Part shown: piece by piece, positions 1 to 5,948 of the stretch | Position numbering within the stretch: position 1 is the stretch's first letter | How the letters are laid out: each line of letters begins with the position of its first letter | Assembly: GCA_035447945.1 (NCBI GenBank) | Contig: DAOTHZ010000066.1 | Span: 1 to 11,257 of the forward strand | Origin: Syntrophomonas_B sp035447945 | Lineage (GTDB): Bacteria; Bacillota; Syntrophomonadia; Syntrophomonadales; Syntrophomonadaceae | Reading direction: 5' to 3' | Length of the DNA stretch: 11,257 nucleotides | Program-made: the position numbers and the translations under genes | The notes under the pieces: model-generated | Seen by the model: only the letters and a program-made list of their open reading frames with translations | What the model was told of the DNA's origin: nothing | Databases searched by the model: none

Positions 1-187
1 CCGTCATATATACTTTTTTGCCGCGCAAATGGGCATACTCCACTGCCCGGCCAATCTGCTCCAGGTCAAAGTTCTCGGCTGACTGGCGGGCGCTGTAGTT
101 TTTTCCGCCCATATAGACGGCGTCGGCGCCATTTCTCATCGCCGCCAGGAAAGCTTCCCAGTTTCCTGCCGGGGCTAATAATTCCAT
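1..187 (-). CDS. Peptidase U32 family protein, N-terminal part (runs off left edge)
   Basis: The first 62 codons of a minus-strand gene whose 3' end lies outside the window. The visible protein begins MELLAPAGNWEAF and continues with GADAVYMGGKNYSAR, the N-terminal signature of the U32 peptidase/collagenase-like family. Known relatives include the RNA-hydroxylation factors TrhP/RlhA and uncharacterised Firmicute paralogues, so the real substrate cannot be told from this fragment. The ribosome-binding site GGAGG lies at 201-205. It sits 13 nt before the chosen ATG but only 4 nt before an in-frame GTG (194-196), so a start three codons earlier is possible. The gene follows the NIF3-like gene by about 20 nt and is probably co-transcribed with it. 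The family call is secure; the exact subfamily is not. Confidence 0.85.
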   Translation of the reverse strand, partial: MELLAPAGNWEAFLAAMRNGADAVYMGGKNYSARQSAENFDLEQIGRAVEYAHLRGKKVYMT

Positions 188-208
188 TTGATTCACATAA
201 CCTCCGGA

Positions 209-1180
209 TCAATCATCGATTTCATCAACAATAAAACGTCTCACCCGGATGAGACCTGAACACGCAATGACTTCCACCCCTCTGCTTTCGATTTCATCCA
301 GAAGCAGATTCATCCCCAGGGAATCACTGGCCATATGTCCGGCGATAATCACATTGATATGGTTTTCCCGAGCGGCGGCGCGATGTTTCTCCGGCATATG
401 CATGCCAATGATGGTTCCAACCCCCGCACGGGCCAGTTGCTCGTAGGCTTTTTCTGAAGTCGCTGTGCCGCCGGAGAATTTGACAAAAACCTTTCCGGCT
501 CGTCGTTTGCCGTTGCCGGCGATCATCGCCGGACCTGCCTTAAGGCGACGCGCTTCAATATATTCGGGGATTTCCAGCAGCAGATCCATGATATCATCCA
601 CCGTAACGACTTCCGCCTCGGTCAGCCTTTCATACAAAAAACGGCTGCCCAGGTTGTCGGCCACGGTGTGCGTACACATAAAAGGGATGTCCAGCAGCCG
701 GGCTGCGTCCACCGCCCGTTGATGGTTAAGTGGCATCCGACCCCGCCGCACTTCGCCCATCCGGCTGGCCATCAAACCTTCCCCGATGTTGATGGGGACA
801 CCCATTTTTTCAAGCATATCCGCCTGCATTTGCATCACCTCATGTAGTTCAGCTTCAGCGATCCCCTCGGGATGGTGAGCCAAAACCATATCAATGCGGC
901 GGCCCCGTTCGCGCAGACGATCGGCCAGCAGCAGTTCCTGGGTCTCCATGTCGATACCGCATAAAATGCTGCCGATCTCTTCATCTCCGCTGCCCACCAA
1001 AATCCGGGTATCATTGAAGGGGTTTTCCAATGATTGTGAATCAAAAAAATATTGCTCCTGTGCGGTCATTTGTCCAAAGTGGCGTTGATTTTCCTGCAGC
1101 AAGTGCTGCAGATAATCGCCCCGGATATCACTTTCTTTTCCCAACTGCACCGCCAGGCGATAGATTTCGGCAAGCTTCAT
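209..1180 (-). CDS. Divergent NIF3-like (NGG1p-interacting factor 3) metal-binding protein
   Basis: A 323-residue protein with scattered histidine motifs in the order expected for the NIF3/DUF34 metal-binding family: AHHPEG (about 101-106), CTHTVADNLG (about 169-178) and IAGHMASDSLG (about 280-289), plus MHMPEKHR nearer the C-terminus. These resemble the canonical HHP, H-x-N/D and GH motifs that bind a dinuclear metal site, but the rest is diverged and the first 55 residues look like a lineage-specific extension. The biochemical role of the family is unsettled. The start was moved inward from an upstream in-frame ATG at 1252 because GGAGGTT (1184-1190) precedes MKLAEIYRL at a good distance and the longer version would overlap the DUF421 gene. 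An extended -10 promoter lies just upstream. The U32 gene follows closely, suggesting a two-gene unit. The family assignment is from motif recognition, without an alignment. Confidence 0.65.
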   Translation of the reverse strand: MKLAEIYRLAVQLGKESDIRGDYLQHLLQENQRHFGQMTAQEQYFFDSQSLENPFNDTRILVGSGDEEIGSILCGIDMETQELLLADRLRERGRRIDMVLAHHPEGIAEAELHEVMQMQADMLEKMGVPINIGEGLMASRMGEVRRGRMPLNHQRAVDAARLLDIPFMCTHTVADNLGSRFLYERLTEAEVVTVDDIMDLLLEIPEYIEARRLKAGPAMIAGNGKRRAGKVFVKFSGGTATSEKAYEQLARAGVGTIIGMHMPEKHRAAARENHINVIIAGHMASDSLGMNLLLDEIESRGVEVIACSGLIRVRRFIVDEIDD

Positions 1181-1204
1181 AACAACCTCCGCTTTTTTGT
1201 CATT

Positions 1205-1234
1205 ATTATAACACAGAGTGGATTTAGCTTTTAA
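1205..1234 (-). promoter_or_regulatory. Sigma-A-type extended -10 promoter for the NIF3-like gene
   Basis: Read on the minus strand, TGTTATAAT (1205-1213) is a perfect extended -10 element (TGnTATAAT). A weak -35, TTAAAA (1229-1234), stands 18 nt upstream. Transcription would begin near 1198, giving a leader of only about 18 nt before the ATG, which carries the GGAGG ribosome-binding site. The promoter overlaps the stop codon of the DUF421 gene, so the NIF3-like/U32 pair can be expressed separately from it. Confidence 0.6.
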
Positions 1235-1898
1235 CATACTGTTCCATGACACTCATTCGTTCGTTCAGTTGTTGCAATTGCGTTTCGATATTGGCCATCC
1301 CTGCCAGCAAATCATAGCCTGGCTCCTCATCGACCTCCTGCTTCAATTGGGCAAAAATTTCATTGCGGGGGATGGGATCAATCGTCAGCAAGGAACTGGC
1401 GGGTTGTTTTTTCAATCCCAAATCCTTGCGTCTGACAGTTTCCTCCCCTTCTTTCAAGATGACGCTGAAGCCGCCGCAAGCTTCCAGGATACCCCTTTCC
1501 ACCTCACCGATCTCTCGCACCCCTCTTTTGCGCAGTTCCTGCAACAAATCATCAACGTTGAATTTTTCCCGGGCCAGATTCTTTCTGATAATCTTGCCAT
1601 TTTCAATCAAAACCACCGGTTTGCCGGTGATGATGTTGGATAGCCGTCCGCTTTTCAAGCTCAAAAAACCTACCGCATATTCCAGAAAAGCCAGCGTTGC
1701 CAGAACAATGATCCCGTCTGTCAGCGGCATGTTCTTGTTCAGCGCAACCGAAATAACCGTATCACCCACCCCGGTCATGACCACAAAGTCAAACGGTCCC
1801 AGTTCGCCCAGCGCCCGCTTGCCCAAGATGCGAATCATAATCATGGCCAGAAAATACATTCCTGCCACTCTTAAGGTAAAGCCTAACAAACTGATCAT
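1224..1898 (-). CDS. YetF/DUF421 family membrane protein
   Basis: A 224-residue protein with the layout of the YetF/DUF421 family. Two or three N-terminal membrane helices (about residues 3-23, 35-52 and 57-76) are followed by a cytosolic alpha/beta domain (about 85-170). Recognisable family motifs are RILGKRALGELGPFDFVV, LSLKSGRLSNIITGKP and the VLIENGKI strand. The C-terminal 35 residues (ANIETQLQQLNERMSVMEQ) look like a short coiled coil. The family is linked in Bacillus to spore coat or membrane functions but has no agreed biochemical role. The start at ATG 1898 is preceded by GGGGG (1905-1909) at 7 nt; the frame stays open to 2030, but that extension has no membrane-protein character and crosses a terminator-like hairpin. 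No clear promoter was found in the spacer upstream. Confidence 0.85.
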   Translation of the reverse strand: MISLLGFTLRVAGMYFLAMIMIRILGKRALGELGPFDFVVMTGVGDTVISVALNKNMPLTDGIIVLATLAFLEYAVGFLSLKSGRLSNIITGKPVVLIENGKIIRKNLAREKFNVDDLLQELRKRGVREIGEVERGILEACGGFSVILKEGEETVRRKDLGLKKQPASSLLTIDPIPRNEIFAQLKQEVDEEPGYDLLAGMANIETQLQQLNERMSVMEQYVKS

Positions 1899-1926
1899 GG
1901 CATAACCCCCTGACTTGATCACATGT

Positions 1927-2058
1927 TTAGTATTCAGCCGCCGGCACCGCTTTATTCTTTTGTCTTGGGGCATAAAAAATAGAGCTGTTCCGGTTGAACA
2001 ACTCCACCCGAGAGATTGCCGGGGTATCATCCACCTGCAATCTCGGAATCATTGCCAT
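1927..2058 (-). CDS. Possible small ORF (43 aa) between tupC and the DUF421 gene
   Basis: An ATG-started frame of 43 codons begins 35 nt after the tupC stop and ends 28 nt before the DUF421 start. It is preceded by GGAG with a 5-nt spacer (2064-2067). The predicted peptide starts MAMIPRLQVDD and ends KAVPAAEY; it is hydrophilic, with no signal peptide, membrane segment or cysteine pair, and I do not recognise it. Codon use is similar to the neighbours. Against it, the frame runs through a terminator-like hairpin with a T6 tract and another 8-bp inverted repeat, which may be the real content of this spacer. It could be a genuine last gene of the tup operon, a leader peptide for the DUF421 gene, or chance. 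Confidence 0.3.
   Translation of the reverse strand: MAMIPRLQVDDTPAISRVELFNRNSSIFYAPRQKNKAVPAAEY
1974..2003 (-). terminator. Putative Rho-independent terminator of the tup operon
   Basis: On the minus strand an 8-bp stem AGTTGTTC/GAACAGCT (one G-U pair, 5-nt loop AACCG) is followed by CTA and then TTTTTT (1974-1979). It lies about 90 nt past the tupC stop, where the operon would be expected to end, and 76 nt before the DUF421 start. The stem is not GC-rich and the T-tract begins 3 nt after it, so termination may be partial. It lies inside the possible small ORF, so both calls cannot be fully right unless readthrough is allowed. Confidence 0.45.
2012..2044. repeat. 8-bp inverted repeat downstream of tupC
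   Basis: GAGATTGC (2012-2019) and GCAATCTC (2037-2044) are exact inverted copies separated by 17 nt. With a two-base bulge the stem could be extended by a few more pairs. There is no T-tract next to it, so it is not a terminator by itself. It lies just upstream (minus sense) of the terminator-like hairpin and could stabilise the 3' end of the tup mRNA or act as an operator. Confidence 0.4.
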
Positions 2059-2093
2059 AAAATCTCCGCTGGTTGCCTGCCTGGATAAGAAAA

Positions 2094-2831
2094 CTATTGC
2101 ATGACCGCTTCTCCGTGCAGAAATGCCAGGGTCCTCTGATCACGCGGGTCATCAAAGATGAATTGGGCGCTGCCCCTCTCAATGATATGCCCCTCATGCA
2201 GGAATATCACTTCATCAGCCAAACGGCGGGCTTGAAAGAGGTTGTGGGTTACTAAAATAATGGTCGTTCCTTGTTGCTGATTGATGGCACGAATATATTT
2301 TTCTATTTCGGCTGCACTGGCCATATCAATGTTGGAAGTCGGCTCATCCAGGAACAATACTTTTGGTTTGACTGCCATGGCCCGGGCCAGCGCCACCTTC
2401 TGACGTTCTCCTCCCGACAGGGTTCGGGCATCCGCTTCCCGATAGGCTGACATGCCGGCCATTTCGAGCATTTCACCAACCCTTGCGCGGATCAGGCGAG
2501 ATTTCATGTTACGCGCCTTTAATCCGTAAGCCACATTGTACTCTACCGAGCCCTGGAACATAAAGGCCGTCTGCGTCACCATGGACATCTGCCGCCGCAG
2601 CTGCAGCAACTGCTCTTTTTCCCAGTTGACCTTCTCGCCCAACACTTCCAGTTCCCCTTCATCATTAACCAGCAGGAGCCCCATGATGCGCAGCAACGTA
2701 CTTTTGCCGGAACCGTTGGGGCCCATGATCGTATAGATCCTGCCTTCCGGCAGCGCCAGCTGATCGATGGTCAGTACCGTCCGGCTGCCGTAACGCTTGA
2801 CGACATTATGTAATTTGAATTGTGTTGTCAT
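2094..2831 (-). CDS. tupC: Tungstate ABC transporter ATP-binding protein TupC
   Basis: The cytoplasmic ATPase subunit (245 aa) that powers tungstate import through TupB. All ABC ATPase motifs are present: Walker A GPNGSGKST (37-45), Q-loop glutamine (about 87), signature LSGGERQ (138-144), Walker B VLFLDEP (158-164), and the switch histidine in LVTHN (about 196). The LSGGERQKVALARAMAVKPKV stretch and the short length without a C-terminal regulatory domain are typical of TupC/WtpC-like subunits rather than ModC with its molybdate-binding domain. The gene starts inside the 3' end of tupB (26-nt overlap) with AGAGGA about 9 nt upstream, so the two are translationally coupled. It is the last certain gene of tupABC. 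The operon context fixes tungstate as the probable substrate; molybdate cannot be excluded from this subunit alone. Confidence 0.9.
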   Translation of the reverse strand: MTTQFKLHNVVKRYGSRTVLTIDQLALPEGRIYTIMGPNGSGKSTLLRIMGLLLVNDEGELEVLGEKVNWEKEQLLQLRRQMSMVTQTAFMFQGSVEYNVAYGLKARNMKSRLIRARVGEMLEMAGMSAYREADARTLSGGERQKVALARAMAVKPKVLFLDEPTSNIDMASAAEIEKYIRAINQQQGTTIILVTHNLFQARRLADEVIFLHEGHIIERGSAQFIFDDPRDQRTLAFLHGEAVMQ

Positions 2832-3525
2832 AACGCAAGGTCCTCTTTTCCAGCTTTAAGATCAGCAAGTTGATCAGGAATGACAAGCTCAATAAAATCA
2901 AACCAATGGCAATCGCGGTACTGAAATTGCCCATCCGGGTCTCCAGCACGATGGAGGTTGTCAACACCCGGGTACTCCAGCGAATGTTGCCGCCCACCAG
3001 CATGACCGCTCCGACTTCGGCAATCACCCGACCAAAGGCAGTAGTGAGAGCCGCCACAATGCCGATGCGTGCTTCCCGCATAATCGTCGCTGACGCCTGA
3101 CGCCGGGACGCTCCCAACGTAGCAGCGGTGTCATACACATCCTGTGGCAACGCCATGACGGCTCGCGCCGTTAACCCGCAAACGATCGGCGCGGCCAGCA
3201 AAACCTGGGCAAAAACCATGGCAGACGGGGTAAACAACAGCTCGAACTGACCCAGTGGGCCGCGGTAGGTTAAAAGCAAATACACCAACAGGCCTGCCAG
3301 CACCGGCGGCAGACCCATCAGTGTATAAATCGTGTTCAGCCAGATTCTTTTCCCGGGAATCTTTTTCAAGGCCAGGGCCGCGCCGGTAGGAATACCCAAC
3401 ATGGCGGAAAGAAGCAGGGCGGTGAGGGATACCTGCAAGGACAGAAGGGTAACCTGGATGATTTCGGGATCCATTTGCCAGATCAGATAAACGCCTTCCT
3501 TAATGCCCTCTACAAATATGTTCAC
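2806..3525 (-). CDS. tupB: Tungstate ABC transporter permease TupB
   Basis: The integral membrane channel subunit (239 aa) of the tungstate importer. It has a BPD_transp_1 architecture with about five or six hydrophobic helices and the EAA-loop that docks on the ATPase (AATLGASRRQASATIMREAR, about 134-153). The N-terminus EGIKEGVYLI...DPEIIQVTLLSLQVS is typical of TupB. Start choice: the longest frame begins at a TTG (3529-3531) that directly abuts the ribosome-binding site GGGAGG (3532-3537), which is impossible spacing. The GTG at 3523-3525 lies 6 nt from the same site and is taken as the start. The stop overlaps the beginning of tupC. The tupA stop is 38 nt upstream, giving an A-B-C operon. 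Confidence 0.9.
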   Translation of the reverse strand: MNIFVEGIKEGVYLIWQMDPEIIQVTLLSLQVSLTALLLSAMLGIPTGAALALKKIPGKRIWLNTIYTLMGLPPVLAGLLVYLLLTYRGPLGQFELLFTPSAMVFAQVLLAAPIVCGLTARAVMALPQDVYDTAATLGASRRQASATIMREARIGIVAALTTAFGRVIAEVGAVMLVGGNIRWSTRVLTTSIVLETRMGNFSTAIAIGLILLSLSFLINLLILKLEKRTLRYDNTIQIT

Positions 3526-3563
3526 GCCCAACCTCCCGGAATAGTTTCATTACATTGCAGCAA

Positions 3564-4430
3564 TTATTTGGCGTCCGGTACAAACAGCTGCTGGCCAAAT
3601 TCTTTTACGCCAAACTCGCCGATCATCTTCTGCCCTTTTTCGGATGTCAGCCATTGGGCAAACTTGGTTGCCCCTTCATAATCCACATTGGGAAATTTCT
3701 CCGGATTGACCGGGATGACGCCATAAGGATTGAGCAGGGACTTGTCGCCTTCAATTATAGGTTCCAGTTTATATTTATCCTTCTGCGCCAGATAGGTGGC
3801 TCTGTCAATCAAAGTATAAGCCTTTTTCTCATCGGCCATGCGGAAGGTGTCACCCATGCCTTGTCCGGTCTCTATATACCATGCTCCGGCGGGGGTCATT
3901 TCTGCCTTGGTCCAAATGCCTTTTTCCTTTTTATCGGTTCCTGAATTGTCACCCCTGGATACAAATACTGCCTGTTTGTCAGCAATGGTCTTGAAAGCTG
4001 CTATGATATCGGTACTGCCTTTGATGCCGGCCGGATCTTCCGCCGGTCCGATGATCAGAAAATCGTTGTACATAACGTCGCGCCGGTCTACGCCATAGCC
4101 GTCTGCTACAAACTTGTCCTCTGCCGCCCGGGAGTGTACCAGAATCACGTCGACGTCTCCGGCCTCACCCATTTCAATGGCTTGTCCGGTGCCAACCGCG
4201 ATGACTTTGACTTTGTAGTTAATATCTTTTTCAAGCTCCGGCAAAATTGCATCCAGCAGTCCTGAATCCTGGGTGCTGGTGGTGGTCGCCAGTTTCAGTT
4301 CCTTGGCCGGAGGCTGCTGGCTTTGTTCAGGAGCCGGGGGCTCTTTTTGGGCACATCCGCCCACCATGGTAAACAGAAACGCCATTAACACAGCCAATAC
4401 CAATAATGTTTTATGGTTTCTCATTTTCAT
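3564..4430 (-). CDS. tupA: Tungstate-binding lipoprotein TupA
   Basis: The extracytoplasmic substrate-binding protein (288 aa) that captures tungstate and delivers it to TupB. The N-terminus is a lipoprotein signal: MKMRNHK, then a hydrophobic stretch, then lipobox VGGC with the lipidated Cys26, followed by a Pro/Gln-rich linker. The mature protein opens with LKLATTTSTQDSG (46-57), the oxyanion-binding TTTS signature of TupA. EMGEAGDVDVILVHS, VFVSRGDNSGTD and ETGQGMGDT are further TupA-family blocks. Start: GAGGAGGG (4438-4445) precedes the ATG at 4430 by 7 nt; an open frame extends to 4496 but would cross the leader terminator. The gene is first in tupABC and is preceded by a structured leader and a strong promoter, so expression is probably controlled by tungsten/molybdenum cofactor status. 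Confidence 0.93.
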   Translation of the reverse strand: MKMRNHKTLLVLAVLMAFLFTMVGGCAQKEPPAPEQSQQPPAKELKLATTTSTQDSGLLDAILPELEKDINYKVKVIAVGTGQAIEMGEAGDVDVILVHSRAAEDKFVADGYGVDRRDVMYNDFLIIGPAEDPAGIKGSTDIIAAFKTIADKQAVFVSRGDNSGTDKKEKGIWTKAEMTPAGAWYIETGQGMGDTFRMADEKKAYTLIDRATYLAQKDKYKLEPIIEGDKSLLNPYGVIPVNPEKFPNVDYEGATKFAQWLTSEKGQKMIGEFGVKEFGQQLFVPDAK

Positions 4431-4457
4431 TCCAATCCCTCCTCTAATCATAGCCAT

Positions 4458-4494
4458 AAAAAAGGGTTCTGTCTGCAGATTACAAACCAGAACC
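4458..4494 (-). terminator. Leader (attenuator) terminator upstream of tupA
   Basis: On the minus strand GGTTCTG (4488-4494) pairs perfectly with CAGAACC (4465-4471) across a 16-nt loop that contains the self-complementary TCTGCAGA. The stem is followed by C and then TTTTTT (4458-4463). It sits inside the 5' leader, about 28 nt before the tupA ATG and after the riboswitch-like fold, the classical position of an expression-platform terminator. I could not identify a convincing antiterminator pairing by eye. Confidence 0.75.
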
Positions 4495-4516
4495 ATATAT
4501 CAATTTTATTTCTTTC

Positions 4517-4613
4517 ATCTCATCTCCTTTCCAGCGGGAGGCGTATCCGTTTCCCGATACACCCTATCGGACCATCAACCATAGAGATTTCCTTAGGTCA
4601 ATAATCTCGGAGA
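4517..4613 (-). promoter_or_regulatory. Riboswitch-like structured leader of tupA, probably molybdenum/tungsten cofactor (Moco/Tuco) class
   Basis: The transcript from the promoter at 4641-4669 has a long leader. Its central element is a 9-bp stem, GGGTGTATC (4556-4564) with GATACGCCT (4539-4547), closing a loop that contains GGGAAAC. It is followed by CCCGCTGGAAAGGAG, and possible outer pairings are CTCC/GGAG and GAGATT (4603-4608) with AATCTC (4584-4589). A terminator follows downstream. From memory, the GATGG, GGGAAAC, CGCCTCCCGC and GGAAAGG blocks resemble the Moco riboswitch family, which controls molybdenum/tungsten transport and cofactor genes; the tungstate operon downstream agrees. 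Class assignment needs a covariance-model search. That this is a cis-acting attenuator is better supported than the exact ligand. Confidence 0.6.
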
Positions 4614-4640
4614 GTATTTTATTACTTTGATATTATTGCC

Positions 4641-4669
4641 ATTATGCATCAATCCCATTACCTTGTCAA
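4641..4669 (-). promoter_or_regulatory. Sigma-A promoter of the tupABC operon
   Basis: On the minus strand a perfect -35 TTGACA (4664-4669) is followed after exactly 17 nt by CATAAT (4641-4646), five of six bases of the -10 consensus. Transcription would start near 4634, about 205 nt before the tupA ATG, leaving room for the structured leader and its terminator. This is the strongest promoter in the window. Confidence 0.75.
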
Positions 4670-4698
4670 TTTCCAGCTGCTTGATCAGCAAATTCGAT

Positions 4699-4759
4699 TT
4701 ACCATGGTGAAGGATTAACAGTATAGAGATTTAAACCAGAGAAGGATTTTGCATATTAT
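4699..4759 (+). promoter_or_regulatory. Weak candidate promoter(s) for the plus-strand importer operon
   Basis: Two weak sigma-A-like arrangements lie in the divergent spacer: TTACCA (4699-4704), 17 nt, TATAGA (4722-4727); and TTAAAC (4731-4736), 17 nt, TATTAT (4754-4759). Either would give a leader of roughly 50-80 nt before the lipoprotein gene. Neither is close to consensus, so this only marks where the promoter probably lies. The whole divergent spacer (4431-4812) holds no other gene that I can see. Confidence 0.25.
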
Positions 4760-4812
4760 TGGCGAATACATCATTGAAACTTTAAGAAATCATGCATTGG
4801 GAGGTCAAAAAA

Positions 4813-5835
4813 ATGAAGTCAGGCAGTATCACACAAAAATCATTGGTAACGCTCTTTATTCTGTTGTTCAGTCTTACTCTGCTGGCCGGCTGCGGACAAA
4901 AGGACCAGCCTGCCGCTGAAGACCAGGCGGTTCAGTTTAAAATAGGACATTGCACCTGGGTTGGCTATGCTCCACTATATATCGCCCAGGAAAAAGGGTT
5001 CTTTAAAAACCATAATATCGCCCCGGAAATGGTTATTATCGAAGATGAATCCCAGTATGCAGCTGCCATTACCGCCAACCAGATCCAGGCGCTGGGCAAC
5101 GTGGTCGACCGCGAGATCATTCATTTCGCCAATGGTGCACCGATCAAATTTGTGCTGGGTATGGATCAGTCCTATGGCGGCGACGGCATCATTGCCTCGG
5201 CACAGATAAGTGCCCCCAAGGATTTGGAAGGAAAAACTGTTGGTCTGGACAAGGCTTCAACCAGTTACTTCTTCTTCCTGGCCGTGCTCGACAAGTATGG
5301 TGTCGATGAAAGCAAAATCGATATTCAGGAAATGACTGCCGGCGATGCCGGGGCAGCCTTTGTGGCCGGCAAACTGGACGCCGCCGTCGCCTGGGAACCC
5401 TGGCTGACGCAAGCTTCCCAACGCGAGGGCGGCCACGTACTGGTATCCAGCAAGGATTTTCCCGGTTATATTGTCGACGTAATCTCAGTACGTCAGGACT
5501 TCATCGATGCCCATCCGGAAGCGGTGCAAGGCTTGGTGGAAGCATGGAATGAAGCCATCGCCTGGTACCAGCAGAATCCTGATGAAGGCAATGAAATCAT
5601 GGCCAAGGCTTTGGCGCTGAGCAAGGAAGAAGTTGCTGATATGGCTAAGGGAGTTCAGTTTATGGGGAAAGAAGAGAATCGTGATTTCTTCAATGCCGCG
5701 CTCTCCGAGAACACGCTCTATTCTCTCACCGGCATGGCTAGCCGTTTCTGGCTGGACAAAGGTGTGATCAAGGAAGCGGTCGATGCCCGGCAGATTATTG
5801 ACCCGACCTTTGTGGAAGCAGCAACAGCAAAATAG
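4813..5835 (+). CDS. ABC transporter substrate-binding lipoprotein, SsuA/TauA/NMT1-like
   Basis: The receptor (340 aa) of an importer in the nitrate/sulfonate/taurine/thiamine-precursor group. The signal peptide ends in lipobox LAGC with lipidated Cys27. The mature domain has the NMT1/SsuA opening block IGHCTWVGYAPLYIAQEKGFF (about 44-64), the central PKDLEGKTVGLDKAS (about 135-149) and a hinge-region AWEPW (193-197). Start: a first in-frame ATG exists at 4792, but the ribosome-binding site GGGAGG (4799-4804) lies downstream of it and 8 nt before the ATG at 4813, giving MKSGSITQKS and a normal signal peptide. It heads a plus-strand operon with a permease and an ATPase, and is divergent from tupABC. 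The substrate is not readable: aliphatic sulfonate, taurine, nitrate, bicarbonate or a pyrimidine thiamine precursor are all members of this family. Confidence 0.85.
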   Translation: MKSGSITQKSLVTLFILLFSLTLLAGCGQKDQPAAEDQAVQFKIGHCTWVGYAPLYIAQEKGFFKNHNIAPEMVIIEDESQYAAAITANQIQALGNVVDREIIHFANGAPIKFVLGMDQSYGGDGIIASAQISAPKDLEGKTVGLDKASTSYFFFLAVLDKYGVDESKIDIQEMTAGDAGAAFVAGKLDAAVAWEPWLTQASQREGGHVLVSSKDFPGYIVDVISVRQDFIDAHPEAVQGLVEAWNEAIAWYQQNPDEGNEIMAKALALSKEEVADMAKGVQFMGKEENRDFFNAALSENTLYSLTGMASRFWLDKGVIKEAVDARQIIDPTFVEAATAK

Positions 5836-5870
5836 AGGTGTTGCTCGTCAGACAGAGATGATTTTTCGAT

Positions 5871-5897
5871 TCAGCGGCCAGATTTTCTGGCCGTTGA
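5871..5897 (+). other. Stable hairpin between receptor and permease genes
   Basis: TCAGCGGCCAG (5871-5881) pairs with CTGGCCGTTGA (5887-5897) across a 5-nt ATTTT loop; all 11 positions pair, including one G-U. It is followed by TTGTCGTTTAAG, which is too mixed for a proper T-tract. Such a hairpin after a substrate-binding-protein gene commonly stabilises the upstream mRNA or attenuates readthrough, so that the receptor is made in excess over the membrane parts. A consensus TATAAT (5912-5917) follows but has no matching -35. Confidence 0.55.
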
Positions 5898-5948
5898 TTG
5901 TCGTTTAAGTGTATAATCAAAAAGGTATTCCAGTTGGGGGGGACCTTT

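Noticed and set aside
1218..1905. Long plus-strand open frames opposite the DUF421 gene
   Set aside because: The minus-strand product has clear family motifs and membrane helices; the plus-strand frames have no domain character and no ribosome-binding site.
5871..5897. Hairpin after the receptor gene as a full terminator
   Set aside because: The sequence after it is TTGTCGTTTAAG, not a T-tract, and the permease and ATPase genes of the same system lie downstream.
5912..5917. Perfect TATAAT as an internal promoter for the permease gene
   Set aside because: No -35-like hexamer lies 16-18 nt upstream and the TG is not in the extended -10 position; mentioned only as a detail of the spacer.
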